37,599 nucleotides of DNA from Gammaproteobacteria bacterium (GCA_016218375.1 JACREG010000198.1:1-37599); one strand, 5' to 3'. Shown: positions 25,460 to 37,382, numbered from the stretch's first letter. Numbers and translations are program-made. Notes: generated by a model from the sequence alone, not told the origin.

Positions 25460-25848
25460 AGCAACGTCAGTGTTTCCAAAATCGCATCCACCTCATCGTC
25501 CTCGCCGCCCTCGTCCGCCAACGGGCAATGGTAGGTGATATACAGCATCAGATTGTCCGCGCGCAGATACCACTCGCGCCAATAGTTGTCGTCGTCGCCA
25601 CCGTAGCCGAACTCCAACCCCTCGAAGTCGCCGAACTCGACCTCCGACGGCTCCGCCCCCGCTTCGAGATGCTCCGCCGCCATGAACTCCAGAAACCCAT
25701 CGTCGACCACTTCGTCGCGTTCCACCGCACTGATCTCCAGCGCCCCGCTGCCATGTGGATTGAACAGCGTCACGCCTTCATCGTCGTGTTCCTCGTCCCA
25801 ATCGTCGGGGAGATTGATGGACCAGGTGTTGGATTCGAAGGTTTTCAT
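25456..25848 (-). CDS. Acidic protein of unknown function
   Basis: 130 aa, strongly acidic (many Asp and Glu). It has beta-strand blocks WSINLPDDWDEEHDDEGVTLFNP, WREWYLRADNLMLYITYHC and a terminal acidic helix. No signal peptide or membrane segment is visible. I do not recognise the family. The gene is bounded by dispersed repeats on both sides, and its stop codon is inside a REP. Confidence 0.75.
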   Translation of the reverse strand: MKTFESNTWSINLPDDWDEEHDDEGVTLFNPHGSGALEISAVERDEVVDDGFLEFMAAEHLEAGAEPSEVEFGDFEGLEFGYGGDDDNYWREWYLRADNLMLYITYHCPLADEGGEDDEVDAILETLTLL

Positions 25849-25888
25849 AGGGCATAGCCTTTAAGCAATCATGCTCTGTTCAGAAATC

Positions 25889-25945
25889 GTAGCCTGGATT
25901 GAGCGGATGCGAAACCCGGGTTTCATTTCATTCAACCCAGGCTAC
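25889..25945. repeat. GTAGCCTGG...CCAGGCTAC palindromic repeat
   Basis: Outer arms GTAGCCTGGATTGA and TCAACCCAGGCTAC pair with one mismatch, and the centre GAAACCCGGGTTTC is a perfect palindrome. A common proteobacterial intergenic repeat type. Confidence 0.75.
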
Positions 25946-26024
25946 AACAGAAATGATCTCCGCCCAACTCCCGTAGGCTTGCCCGCTGCGCGAAACAAAA
26001 GACCAAAGGCTGCTCTCCGCACCA

Positions 26025-26077
26025 GGAGATTGCTTTACCGAAGGGTATCCTTTAGGGCGCCACGCTCGCAATGACGG
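26025..26077. repeat. CGTCATTGCGAG...AATCTCC repeat fragment
   Basis: Read on the minus strand it is CCGTCATTGCGAGCG, 53 bp in all, ending GCAATCTCC. It belongs to a dispersed repeat found in many bacteria. The central part is degenerate. It abuts the hslO stop. Confidence 0.65.
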
Positions 26078-26084
26078 GATACGC

Positions 26085-26969
26085 TCAATGCCGCGTCCTC
26101 GGCACACTCGGCTGATGATCCGCCGCCGCGAACAGCTTCTCCACATCCACCGGGTCGAACACATAGTTCTGATTGCAGAACTCGCAATCGACACTGACGC
26201 GCCCCTGCTCGGCAATGATGCTTCGCACCTCGGCATAGCCCAGACTGCGCAACACGGTCTCGATGCGCTCGCGGGTGCAGGTGCAGCGAAAACTCACCGG
26301 CTCGGGCTCGAACACGCGCACGTCTTCTTCATGGAACAACCGACGCAGCACTTCGCGCTGCGGCAGCTCCAGCAATTCCTGATCGCTGAGCGTATCGGCG
26401 AGTTGCACGCTGCGATTCCAGGCGTCGGCGTCTTCGGTTTCGGCAGGCAATGCCTGCAACAGCATGCCGGCGGCACGGTCTTCGCCGACGGCAAGCCACA
26501 GTCGCGTGGCGAGCTGTTCGGAGCGGGCGAAATAATCCTCCAGCGCGTGGGCGAGATTTTCCTCGGTCTCCAACGCGACGATGCCTTGATAACGCTCGCG
26601 GTCGCCGCCCTGATCGAGGGTGATGGCGAGTCGCGCATTGCCGACCTGTTGCGCCAGCGGCCCGGGCAACACCGGATCGGTCCAGTGCGCCAACCCACGC
26701 AGGGTACGGTCGGATTTCGCCTGCACGACGATCAGCGACACCGGGCCCTCGCCCTGGATTTGCAGAATCAACGAGCCGTTGAACTTGATGGTGGTGATGA
26801 GCAGCGCGGCCGCGGCCATGGCCTGACCGAGCAGTTCGCGCACGGGTTCGGGATAATCGCGGCGTTCCAGGATGGCGCGCCAGGTTGCGTCGAGATGCAC
26901 CAGTTCGCCGCGCACATGGGTGCGCTCGAAGACGAAGCGGCTGAGGACATCACTGTCGCGTTGGCTCAT
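26085..26969 (-). CDS. hslO: Redox-regulated chaperone Hsp33
   Basis: 294 aa, standard length. Hsp33 is a cytoplasmic holdase switched on by oxidants when its four cysteines release zinc and form disulfides. The C-terminal switch is present, with FRCTCTRERI and CEFCNQNY giving the C-x-C and C-x-x-C pairs. The N-terminal part has YPEPVRELLGQAMAAAALLITTIKFNGSL. ATG 26969 (MSQRDSD) is used; an in-frame start exists at 26990 only 3 nt past the gatB stop. It follows gatB by 17 nt on the same strand. Confidence 0.95.
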   Translation of the reverse strand: MSQRDSDVLSRFVFERTHVRGELVHLDATWRAILERRDYPEPVRELLGQAMAAAALLITTIKFNGSLILQIQGEGPVSLIVVQAKSDRTLRGLAHWTDPVLPGPLAQQVGNARLAITLDQGGDRERYQGIVALETEENLAHALEDYFARSEQLATRLWLAVGEDRAAGMLLQALPAETEDADAWNRSVQLADTLSDQELLELPQREVLRRLFHEEDVRVFEPEPVSFRCTCTRERIETVLRSLGYAEVRSIIAEQGRVSVDCEFCNQNYVFDPVDVEKLFAAADHQPSVPRTRH

Positions 26970-26986
26970 GACAGCACAGCGGATCG

Positions 26987-28423
<1,437 letters not shown>

Positions 28424-28434
28424 ATTCATCAACC

Positions 28435-29889
28435 TCAGTTGAAACCGTGCGGCGCGCGCCGATGCCAATCCGTCGCCTGCTGATATTGATGCGCGACATT
28501 GAGCAGGCGCGCTTCGTCGAAGTAATTGCCGATCAGTTGCAGTCCTACCGGTAAATCATGGACGAAACCGGCCGGGATGGACATGCCGGGCAGACCGGCC
28601 AGGTTCACGGCGATGGTGTAGATGTCGGACAGATACATCGTCACCGGGTCGTTGAACTTCTCGCCGAGCTTGAATGCCACCGTCGGCGAGGTCGGGCCAA
28701 GGATCACGTCGACCTTTTGGAACGCTTGCTTGAAGTCGTCGGCGATCAGATGGCGGACCTGCTGCGCCTTCAAGTAATAAGCATCGTAGTAGCCGGCCGA
28801 CAGCGCATACGTGCCGATCATGATGCGACGCTTCACCTCGGGGCCGAAGCCTTCGCCACGCGAACGCTTGTACAGGTCTTCGAGATCTTTCGGATTCTCG
28901 CAGCGATAGCCGAAGCGCACGCCGTCGAAGCGCGACAGGTTCGACGAGCATTCGGCCGGCGCGACAACATAATAGGCGGGCACGGCGAGCGCGGTGTTCG
29001 GTAGAGTGATCTCCACCGGCTCGGCGCCGAGTTTCTTCAACGCGTCGATGGCGGTTTGAATCACGCTGCCGACGGCGGGATCGAGACCTTCGCCGAAATA
29101 TTCCTTGGGCAGACCGACCTTCAGACCTTTGAGGCTGTTGCCCAAGGCCGCGCGGTAATCCTCGACGGGACGGTCGACGCAGGTGGAATCGCGCGGATCG
29201 AAACCGGCCATGGCGGTCAACATGATCGCCGCGTCCTCGGCAGTGCGCGTCATCGGGCCGGCCTGATCGAGGCTGGAGGCGAAGGCGATCATGCCGTAGC
29301 GCGATACGCGGCCGTAGGTCGGCTTGATACCGGTGAGGTTGCACAGCGCGGCCGGCTGACGGATGGAGCCGCCGGTGTCGGTGCCGGTCGCGGCCGGCGC
29401 CAGCCGCGCGGCCACCGCGGCGGCCGAACCGCCCGAGGAACCGCCCGGTACCACGTCCAGATTCCAGGGATTTTTCACCGGACCATAAAAACTGGTCTCG
29501 TTCGACGAGCCCATGGCGAACTCGTCCATGTTGGTCTTGCCGAGCATGACCGCGCCGGCGGTAGCGAGTTTGCCGGTGACGGCCGCATCGTAGGGCGCGA
29601 TGAAGTTGTCGAGCATCTTCGAGCCGCAACTGGTGCGGACACCGTCGGTGCAGAAGATGTCCTTGTGCGCGTAAGGGATGCCCAGCAACGGGCCGCTCTC
29701 GCCGGCGGCAATGCGCGCATCGGCGGCACGCGCCTGGGTCAACGCAATGTCGGCGGTCACTGTGACGAAGCTGTTGAGCTGCGGATCGAGCCGGGCGATG
29801 CGGTCGAGGAGACTGCGCGTGAGTTCCTCGCTGGAGTAGGCCTTGGCCTTCAGATCGGCAGCCAGCTCGGCTAGGGTCTTGTTATGCAT
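28435..29889 (-). CDS. gatA: GatCAB amidotransferase subunit A
   Basis: 484 aa, full length. The amidase-signature subunit releases ammonia from glutamine and feeds it to GatB. The Ser-cisSer-Lys triad is visible: Lys76 in AHKDIF, Ser151 in [11 protein letters not shown], Ser175 in [11 protein letters not shown], matching GatA spacing. The C-terminal part ([18 protein letters not shown]) is also typical. It is the middle gene of gatC-gatA-gatB, with an unusual 211-bp gap from gatC filled by repeats. Confidence 0.96.
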   Translation of the reverse strand: MHNKTLAELAADLKAKAYSSEELTRSLLDRIARLDPQLNSFVTVTADIALTQARAADARIAAGESGPLLGIPYAHKDIFCTDGVRTSCGSKMLDNFIAPYDAAVTGKLATAGAVMLGKTNMDEFAMGSSNETSFYGPVKNPWNLDVVPGGSSGGSAAAVAARLAPAATGTDTGGSIRQPAALCNLTGIKPTYGRVSRYGMIAFASSLDQAGPMTRTAEDAAIMLTAMAGFDPRDSTCVDRPVEDYRAALGNSLKGLKVGLPKEYFGEGLDPAVGSVIQTAIDALKKLGAEPVEITLPNTALAVPAYYVVAPAECSSNLSRFDGVRFGYRCENPKDLEDLYKRSRGEGFGPEVKRRIMIGTYALSAGYYDAYYLKAQQVRHLIADDFKQAFQKVDVILGPTSPTVAFKLGEKFNDPVTMYLSDIYTIAVNLAGLPGMSIPAGFVHDLPVGLQLIGNYFDEARLLNVAHQYQQATDWHRRAPHGFN

Positions 29890-29934
29890 AATGATTAGCT
29901 ACTCTTTGTGCGCGGTAAGCGCTGAACATTGCTG

Positions 29935-30087
29935 AACCGCTAAGACGCGGAGAAAGGCGTTTTCTTGAACCGCCAAGGCGCCAAGAAAATCCGTTTTGGG
30001 TAAAACCAGTAAGCCGCCGTAAGCACCGCGCTCCTCGTCGACCCACCACCGACCTCACACTAATCTCTCTTGGCGACTTGGCGGTTC
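29935..30087. repeat. CCGCCAAG-type dispersed repeats between gatC and gatA
   Basis: GAACCGCCAAGGCGCCAAG (29967-29985) is matched in inverted form at 30069-30087 with one mismatch. A related unit AACCGCTAAGACGCGGAGAAAGGCG is at 29935-29959. Such units are scattered in many bacterial genomes. They separate two genes normally close together. Confidence 0.7.
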
Positions 30088-30100
30088 CCAACCCAGAACT

Positions 30101-30388
30101 TCACTCGATGACTTTGGGCACCAAATACAGGCCCGCTTCGACCTTCGGGGCATGTGCCTGAAATTTGTCGCGCAGATTCGGCTCGGTCACCGCGTCCTCG
30201 CGCAGGCGCTGACGGGTGTCCAGCGGATGCGCCATCGGCAGCACGCCGCTGCAATCCACGGCGTTGAGCTGCTCGACGAAGGCAAGAATGTTGGACAGAT
30301 TGCGCGCATACTCCGGCACGTCCTGGGGATCGACGCCCAGGCGCGCGAGGTGCGCAATCTTCTGCACTTCGGAAGAATCCAATGCCAT
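30101..30388 (-). CDS. gatC: GatCAB amidotransferase subunit C
   Basis: 95 aa, standard. GatC is a small helical clamp that holds GatA and GatB together. The family pattern is clear: [28 protein letters not shown], and the C-terminal [19 protein letters not shown] 30388 has GGAGC upstream; the frame continues to 30424. First gene of gatC-gatA-gatB, divergent from mreB. Confidence 0.95.
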   Translation of the reverse strand: MALDSSEVQKIAHLARLGVDPQDVPEYARNLSNILAFVEQLNAVDCSGVLPMAHPLDTRQRLREDAVTEPNLRDKFQAHAPKVEAGLYLVPKVIE

Positions 30389-30463
30389 GCAACTGCTCCT
30401 GTGGCTGGCCGCGAGCGCCGGCACCCGGCGCTGCGAAACGCGAAAATTAGCATACTTGGCGCC

Positions 30464-30493
30464 TTGCCCAAAGCCCCATGAGGTTGCTAAATT
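30464..30493 (+). promoter_or_regulatory. Possible promoter of the mre cluster
   Basis: TTGCCC, an 18-nt spacer, TAAATT, about 60 nt upstream of the mreB ATG. A GGGCCC...GGGCCC inverted repeat follows in the leader. Confidence 0.45.
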
Positions 30494-30534
30494 ACGCCAT
30501 CTTTTTTGCAGGGCCCGGTTCCAGGGCCCGCTGA

Positions 30535-31605
<1,071 letters not shown>

Positions 31606-31623
31606 GGGGATTCCGATCATATC

Positions 31624-31704
31624 CCGTCATTCCCGCGAATGCGGGAACCCAGGAATTCAAAGAACTGGATTCCGGATCTCCGCTACGCTACGTCCGGAAT
31701 GACG
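31624..31704. repeat. Intergenic double-hairpin repeat (CCGTCAT...ATGACG), copy 2
   Basis: Same family as 4936-5005, with CCGTCATTCCCGCG...GCGGGAACCCAG and CTGGATTCCGG...CCGGAATGACG. Located between mreB and mreC, so it may fold within the operon transcript and reduce read-through into mreC. Confidence 0.8.
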
Positions 31705-31791
31705 ATACATCATTCAGCATTGTTCGCACCGTCCACCACAGCTTGTATGTGACACCATCAGCGACACGGCAATAGGCAGAGGTTCCCCAAG

Positions 31792-32811
31792 ATTAAACTG
31801 CTATTCACACAAGGCCCCTCCATCACCGCGCGGCTGGTGGTGTTCGTGCTCGCGTCGGTGGTCCTGATGACCGTCGATCATCGCCAACAGACCTTGGACA
31901 CCGTGCGCACCGGTCTGTCGGTGCTCATGTACCCTCTCCAGTTTCTGATCGATCTCCCCTCCACCGCGGGCGGTTGGCTGCAAGAGTCCGTCTCCACTCG
32001 TCGCAACCTTCAAGAGGAGAACGCCCGCCTGCGCGCCCAGTACCTGTTGCAGCAGGCGCGCTTGCAGAAGCTCGATGCGTTGGAAGCGGAGAACCGGCGT
32101 CTGCGGGAACTGCTGGATTCCTCGTTCAAGGCCGGCGACCGGGTGTTGATCGCCGAATTGATGTCGGTGGATTTCGATCCGTACCGGCATCAGGTGCTGT
32201 TGAACAAGGGCGAACGCGACGGTGTCTTCGTCGGCCAACCGTTGCTGGATGCGTATGGCGTGATGGGCCAGATCGCGCAGGTCACGCCGTTCACGGCGAC
32301 GGCCATTCTCATCACCGATCCCGCGCATGCCATTCCCGTGCAGGTCAACCGCAACGGTGTGCGCGGCATTCTGGTGGGCACCGGTTCGCTGGCGGAAGTC
32401 TCGCTGCCGAACATCACGAATTCCGCGGACATTCGCGTCGGCGATCTGCTGGTGACCTCGGGTCTCGGCGGTCGCTTTCCGCCCGGCTATCCCGTCGCGC
32501 AAGTAACGTCGGTGTCGGGCGATTCGGGACATGCCTTCGCCGAAATCGGCGCCCGCCCGCTATCGCATCTGGATCGCAGCCGCGAAGTGCTGTTGGTCTG
32601 GCCGCCTACACCCAGCGAACCGCCGGCACCGGTCACCACCGACGAACCGTTGCCCGAACCCGAACCCGGCGCGGCATCGGCTCCGGCATCGGCTCCGGCA
32701 TCGACTCCAGCCACGACACCACCGCCCGCCGCAGCGCCCGAGACGTCGCCCCCGACAGCGCCGGCCGCGCCGATCACCGCGCCGCCCGCAATTCCGGAGG
32801 ACGAGGAATGA
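31792..32811 (+). CDS. mreC: Rod-shape protein MreC, apparent ATT start
   Basis: 339 aa if started at ATT 31792. MreC is a bitopic inner-membrane protein that activates PBP2. The usual N-terminus (about K-x-L-F-x-x-G-P-S-x-x-x-R) is encoded from codon 31795 (KLLFTQGPSITARL), yet no ATG, GTG or TTG is in frame between the stop at 31750 and GTG 31837. AGAGG lies 9 nt before the ATT. GTG 31837 would remove half of the membrane anchor (RLVVFVLASVVLM). A coiled coil (about 60-100) and two beta-barrel regions follow. The tail is Pro/Ala-rich with SAPASAPAS repeats. The stop overlaps mreD (ATGA). Confidence 0.9.
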   Translation: MKLLFTQGPSITARLVVFVLASVVLMTVDHRQQTLDTVRTGLSVLMYPLQFLIDLPSTAGGWLQESVSTRRNLQEENARLRAQYLLQQARLQKLDALEAENRRLRELLDSSFKAGDRVLIAELMSVDFDPYRHQVLLNKGERDGVFVGQPLLDAYGVMGQIAQVTPFTATAILITDPAHAIPVQVNRNGVRGILVGTGSLAEVSLPNITNSADIRVGDLLVTSGLGGRFPPGYPVAQVTSVSGDSGHAFAEIGARPLSHLDRSREVLLVWPPTPSEPPAPVTTDEPLPEPEPGAASAPASAPASTPATTPPPAAAPETSPPTAPAAPITAPPAIPEDEE

Positions 32812-33299
32812 ACACGCTGGCCCAGCGCCACGGCGGCGGCGCGATTTATATCACCCTGCTGCTGGCCTTGTTGCTGGTCAACCTGCCGCTGCCCGAAGGC
32901 CTGCGCGCACTGCGTCCGGACTGGGTGTTGATGGTGCTGATCTATTGGGCGATGGCGCTGCCGCACCGGGTCGGCGTCGGTATCGCCTGGCTGCTGGGCC
33001 TGTTCACCGATGTGCTCACCGGCATGCTGCTCGGTCAGCACGCGTTGGCCTACAGCGTGGTGATCTTTCTGACCTTGAAGCTGCATCAACGCCTGCGCCT
33101 GCACCCGCTCTGGCAACAATCGCTGAGCATCCTGACCTTGCTCGCGCTGAGTCAATTACTGTTGCTGTGGATCAACGGCATGATCGGCCGGCCGGTCCAC
33201 TCCTGGTTGTACTGGCTGCCGTCGCTGCTCGGCGCGTTGTTGTGGCCGCTCGTCTTCCTGCTGCTGCGCGGCGTGCGGCGGACCTTCCGCGTGCTATGA
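32808..33299 (+). CDS. mreD: Rod-shape protein MreD
   Basis: 163 aa with five to six membrane segments, normal for MreD. A polytopic inner-membrane partner of MreC in the elongasome. Family features include LRPDWVLMVLIYWAMALPHRVGVG and a LLGLFTDVLTGMLLGQHAL segment. GGAGG is close upstream. Both ends overlap neighbours by 4 nt (ATGA), so translation is coupled. Confidence 0.95.
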   Translation: MNTLAQRHGGGAIYITLLLALLLVNLPLPEGLRALRPDWVLMVLIYWAMALPHRVGVGIAWLLGLFTDVLTGMLLGQHALAYSVVIFLTLKLHQRLRLHPLWQQSLSILTLLALSQLLLLWINGMIGRPVHSWLYWLPSLLGALLWPLVFLLLRGVRRTFRVL

Positions 33300-35146
33300 G
33301 CCGTCCGCTGAACACCATCAAGGACAATCTGCTGGAAAGCCGGTTGTTCATGGGCCGTATCCTGGTCGCGCTGCTGGTCTTCGGCGCGCTGATCGTCGCG
33401 CTGATCGTGCGCCTGAGTTTCCTGCAAGTGGTGGCGCACGAGCATTTCCGCACGCTGTCGGAAGACAATCGGGTGAAACTCAACCCGGTGCCGCCCAACC
33501 GCGGCCTGATCTACGATCGCAACGGCATCCTGCTGGCGGAGAATCTGCCGTCGTTCCGCCTGGAGATCATTCCGGAACAGATCGAGGACATGGACGCGAC
33601 CTTGGCGGCGCTGGGCAAGCTGGTCGAGATCACCGCCTACGACCGCGAGCGCTTCGACAAACTGCGCCAGCGCATGAACCGCTTCGAGGGCGTGCCGCTG
33701 CGTTTCCATCTCAGCGAAGCGGAACTCGCGCGCTTCGCCATCGACCGCCACCGTTTCCCGGGCGTGGACATTCAGGCCGGCCTGTCGCGTTATTACCCGC
33801 TCGGCAGTCACGCGGCGCACGCGCTGGGCTATGTCGGGCGCATCAACGAAGAAGAATTGCAGGTCATCGATCCGGCCAATTATCGCGGCACCACACACAT
33901 CGGCAAGGAAGGCATCGAGAAGGCCTACGAAGACACTCTGCACGGCAAGGTCGGTTACGAACAACTGGAAACCAACGCCGGCGGCCGCACCTTGCGCGTG
34001 CTGGCGCGCGAGGCGCCGGTGACGGGCAGCAGCCTGTATCTGAGTCTGGATGCGCGCTTGCAGCAAGTCATCGAACAAGCGTTCGGCGAATTCAACGGCT
34101 CGGCGGTGGCCATCGATCCGCGCAACGGCGAGGTGCTGGCCTTCGTCAGCGTGCCCGGCTACGACCCCAACCCGTTCGTCAACGGCATCGACGCCAAGGA
34201 TTACAAGGCGCTCAACGACGACCCCAATCAACCGCTGTTCAACCGCGCACTGCGCGGCCAGTATCCGCCGGGCTCGACCATCAAACCGTTCGTCGCATTA
34301 GCCGGACTGGAACGCGGCGTCACCACCGCAAGCAGCCGCACCTTCTGTCCGGGGTTTTATCGATTGCCCGGCGGCGAACACAAATATCGCTGCTGGAAGC
34401 ACGGCGGCCACGGCACGGTGGAACTCAATACTGCGATCGTCCAATCCTGCGACGTGTATTTCTACGACTTGGCGCGTTCGCTCGGCATCGACCGCTTGCA
34501 CGACTATCTCGCGCAATTCGGTTTCGGCGCGCGCACCGGCATCGATCTGGTCGGCGAACGCAGCGGCATCCTCCCGTCCACCGACTGGAAGCGCGGCATG
34601 CGCAACGAGCCCTGGTATCCGGGCGAGACGCTGATTACCGGCATCGGCCAGGGCTACAATCTGATTACGCCGACCCAGTTGGCGGCCGCCATGGCCACGC
34701 TGGCGAACCACGGCGAATTCCGCCAACCGCATCTGGTGCATGCGTTGCGCGGCCCCGACGGCGTGCTCGCGCCGCTGAAGATCGCGCCCACCCGCACCAT
34801 CCCTATCGTCAGCCACGAAAATTGGGATCGGGTGATCGCGGCCATGGTCGATGTCGTGCACAGCGCGCGCGGCACGGCCAAGCGTATCGGCGTCGGCATC
34901 GATTATAAAATCGGCGGCAAGACCGGCACCGCCCAGGTGTTCGGCCTCAAACAGGACCAGAAGTACGATGAAAAACGCCTCGACAAACGTTTGCAGGATC
35001 ATGCGCTGTTCATCGCCTTCGCCCCCGCCGACGCACCGCGCATCGCCGTCGCCATCGTCGCCGAGAACGGCGGTCACGGCGGCGCCGTTGCCGCGCCGAT
35101 CGCGCGCGTGATCCTGGATCAATACTTCAAGGACAATCCGCTGTGA
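33296..35146 (+). CDS. mrdA: Penicillin-binding protein 2 (MrdA), elongasome transpeptidase
   Basis: 616 aa, usual for PBP2. A cytoplasmic start and one membrane segment (about 20-44) precede the dimerisation domain and the transpeptidase domain. Active-site motifs are STIK with Ser327-Lys330, SCD in QSCDVYFYD, and KTG in GGKTGTAQV. It cross-links new peptidoglycan during side-wall growth with RodA. The start overlaps mreD (ATGA) and the stop overlaps rodA, so the genes are translationally coupled. Confidence 0.97.
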   Translation: MSRPLNTIKDNLLESRLFMGRILVALLVFGALIVALIVRLSFLQVVAHEHFRTLSEDNRVKLNPVPPNRGLIYDRNGILLAENLPSFRLEIIPEQIEDMDATLAALGKLVEITAYDRERFDKLRQRMNRFEGVPLRFHLSEAELARFAIDRHRFPGVDIQAGLSRYYPLGSHAAHALGYVGRINEEELQVIDPANYRGTTHIGKEGIEKAYEDTLHGKVGYEQLETNAGGRTLRVLAREAPVTGSSLYLSLDARLQQVIEQAFGEFNGSAVAIDPRNGEVLAFVSVPGYDPNPFVNGIDAKDYKALNDDPNQPLFNRALRGQYPPGSTIKPFVALAGLERGVTTASSRTFCPGFYRLPGGEHKYRCWKHGGHGTVELNTAIVQSCDVYFYDLARSLGIDRLHDYLAQFGFGARTGIDLVGERSGILPSTDWKRGMRNEPWYPGETLITGIGQGYNLITPTQLAAAMATLANHGEFRQPHLVHALRGPDGVLAPLKIAPTRTIPIVSHENWDRVIAAMVDVVHSARGTAKRIGVGIDYKIGGKTGTAQVFGLKQDQKYDEKRLDKRLQDHALFIAFAPADAPRIAVAIVAENGGHGGAVAAPIARVILDQYFKDNPL

Positions 35147-36261
35147 TGATCGCCGATATCAATCCCGGCTCGGGCACGCGCCACACGTGGTTGCAGCGCA
35201 TCCATCTCGACTGCACGCTGCTGTTCGGACTGATCGCGGCCTGCGGCATCGGTACCGTGGTGTTGTTCAGCGCCTCGGGCGGAAGCATGGACGTCATGGA
35301 ACGTCAGGCACTGCGCCTGGCCCTGGCGTTCGGCACCATGACCCTGATCGCGCAGATCCCGCCGCGGTATCTGGCGCGCTGGACACCTTGGCTGTTCGGC
35401 GCCGGCGTGTTGCTGCTGGCCGCCGTGCTGGCGGTCGGCGACATCGGCAAGGGTGCGCAACGTTGGCTGGATCTCGGCTTCATCCGTTTTCAGCCCTCGG
35501 AAATGATGAAGCTCACCGTACCGATGATGCTCGCCTGGTTCTTCGCCGATACGCGCCTGCCGCCCAGTGCGTTGCGCCTGCTGAGTGCCGGCGTGCTGGT
35601 GATCGTGCCCACCGCGCTGATCGCCAAGCAGCCGGACCTGGGCACCGCGCTGTTGATCGTCAGTTCGGGATTCTTCGTGCTGTTTCTGGCCGGCATCTAC
35701 TGGCGGGTGTTGATCGGGCTGCTGCTGGCCGGTGCGGCCGGCGCGCCGGTAGCGTGGTATTTCATGCACGAATACCAGCGCCAGCGCGTCATCACCTTCC
35801 TCGATCCGGAACAGGACCCGCTCGGCACCGGTTATCACATCATCCAATCCAAGATCGCCATCGGCTCGGGCGGGCTGTACGGCAAGGGCTGGCTGAACGG
35901 CTCTCAAGCACACCTGGAATTTCTGCCGGAACGCTCCACCGATTTCATCTTCGCCGTGCTCGGCGAGGAATTCGGCCTGATCGGTATTCTCATCCTGCTC
36001 GCCACCTACGGCTTCATCATCCTGCGCAGCATCCATATCGCCACCCAGGCGCAGGACACCTTCACGCGCCTGCTCGCCGGCAGTCTGGCGCTGACCTTCG
36101 GCGTGTATGTGTTGGTCAACACCGGCATGGTCACCGGCCTGTTACCGGTGGTCGGCGTGCCGTTGCCGCTCATCAGTTACGGCGGCACGTCGATGGTGAC
36201 CCTGATGGCCGGATTCGGTATCCTCATGTCCATTCACACCCACCGCAAATTGCTCACCTGA
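35146..36261 (+). CDS. mrdB: Peptidoglycan glycosyltransferase RodA (MrdB)
   Basis: 371 aa, about ten membrane segments, SEDS family. RodA polymerises lipid II in partnership with PBP2. The signatures RWLDLGFIRFQPSEMMKL, KQPDLGTALL and VGVPLPLISYGGTSM are present. ATG 35146 overlaps the mrdA stop by one base (TGATG); a GTG at 35143 in the same frame is possible. Confidence 0.97.
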   Translation: MIADINPGSGTRHTWLQRIHLDCTLLFGLIAACGIGTVVLFSASGGSMDVMERQALRLALAFGTMTLIAQIPPRYLARWTPWLFGAGVLLLAAVLAVGDIGKGAQRWLDLGFIRFQPSEMMKLTVPMMLAWFFADTRLPPSALRLLSAGVLVIVPTALIAKQPDLGTALLIVSSGFFVLFLAGIYWRVLIGLLLAGAAGAPVAWYFMHEYQRQRVITFLDPEQDPLGTGYHIIQSKIAIGSGGLYGKGWLNGSQAHLEFLPERSTDFIFAVLGEEFGLIGILILLATYGFIILRSIHIATQAQDTFTRLLAGSLALTFGVYVLVNTGMVTGLLPVVGVPLPLISYGGTSMVTLMAGFGILMSIHTHRKLLT

Positions 36262-36278
36262 ATCAATCTGGGTTGCCC

Positions 36279-37382
36279 ATGCCTCTACTACGCACCTCCG
36301 CGATACACACTGTTTTGTTGCTGCTGCTCGGCGCCCTGTCGCACGGCTGCGCGAACGCGCCCAAGGCCATGCCGGCACCCGACACACTTGCCGCGGCACC
36401 CATTGCATCCCCCATTACGGCCCCGATCACATCGGGCACATCGGGCGCAGCGCCTGCCGCCTTCGCGCAGCGCAGTTACGCAACCCATCCGCAAGCCGCG
36501 CAATTCATCGCCGACATGGTGGCGCGTCATGGGTTGCCGCGCGCCGAAGTGACGGCATTACTCGCCGACGCCAAGCCTCAGCAGAGCATTCTCGACGCCA
36601 TGTCGCGGCCGGCCGAGGCCAAACCCTGGCGCGACTACCGGCCGATCTTCCTGACCCGCGAACGCATCGACGGCGGCGTGAACTTCTGGAACGCCAACGC
36701 ACAGATCCTCGCCGATGCGCAACAGCACTTCGGCGTTGACAGCCGCGTCGTCGTCGCCATCGTCGGCGTCGAAACCCGTTACGGCGGCAACACCGGCAAA
36801 TACCGTGTGCTGGATGCGCTGAGTACGCTGGCCTTCGATTACCCGAAGCGCGGCGAATTCTTCCGCGGCGAACTGGAGCAGTTCCTGCTGCTGACCCGCG
36901 AGGAGCACGTCGATGCGCGCGCCGCCAAGGGCTCCTACGCCGGCGCCATGGGCCAAGGTCAGTTCATCCCCAGCAGCTACCGCGCCTACGCCGTGGATTT
37001 CGACGGCGACGGCAAACGCGATTTGTGGCACAGCGAACGCGACGCGCTCGGCAGCGTCGCCAATTACTTCAAGGCGCACGGCTGGCAGGCCGGCGCGCCG
37101 GTGGTGCAACGCGCTCACGTCAGCGGATCGGCCTACAAGGCGCTGCTCGACAAGGGTCTGAAGCCGCATATGCCGGCCGGCGATCTGGCCAAGTACGGCG
37201 TGCGCACCGACACTCCCATCGCGCCGAACACGCAAGTCGCCCTGGTCGAACTCGACGGCGCCGACGGTCTGGAGCAGTGGGTGGTGTTCAACAATTTCTA
37301 TGTCATCACCCGCTACAACCGCAGCCCGTTATATGCGATGGCCGTGCATCAGTTGAGCAACGAGATCGCCGCGACGCGGTGA
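36279..37382 (+). CDS. mltB: Membrane-bound lytic murein transglycosylase B
   Basis: 367 aa. A GH103 enzyme that cleaves glycan strands to leave 1,6-anhydro-MurNAc ends. The N-terminus is a signal peptide with LSHGC, an atypical lipobox since the -3 position is Ser, so lipidation is likely but not certain. A low-complexity linker (about 28-65, Ala/Pro/Thr/Ser) follows. The catalytic Glu is in VGVETRYGG, with GAMGQGQFIPSSYRAYAVDFDGDGKRDLW further on. It begins 18 nt after rodA. Last gene of the run; repeats follow. Confidence 0.94.
   Translation: MPLLRTSAIHTVLLLLLGALSHGCANAPKAMPAPDTLAAAPIASPITAPITSGTSGAAPAAFAQRSYATHPQAAQFIADMVARHGLPRAEVTALLADAKPQQSILDAMSRPAEAKPWRDYRPIFLTRERIDGGVNFWNANAQILADAQQHFGVDSRVVVAIVGVETRYGGNTGKYRVLDALSTLAFDYPKRGEFFRGELEQFLLLTREEHVDARAAKGSYAGAMGQGQFIPSSYRAYAVDFDGDGKRDLWHSERDALGSVANYFKAHGWQAGAPVVQRAHVSGSAYKALLDKGLKPHMPAGDLAKYGVRTDTPIAPNTQVALVELDGADGLEQWVVFNNFYVITRYNRSPLYAMAVHQLSNEIAATR

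Noticed and set aside
35187-37382. Very long open frame across rodA into mltB, and similar long frames opposite or over folE, gatA, mrdA and moeB
   Set aside because: High-GC coding DNA leaves other frames open. These frames give Arg/Ala/Pro-rich or His-rich proteins without domains, and the true genes in the other frame have clear motifs and ribosome-binding sites.
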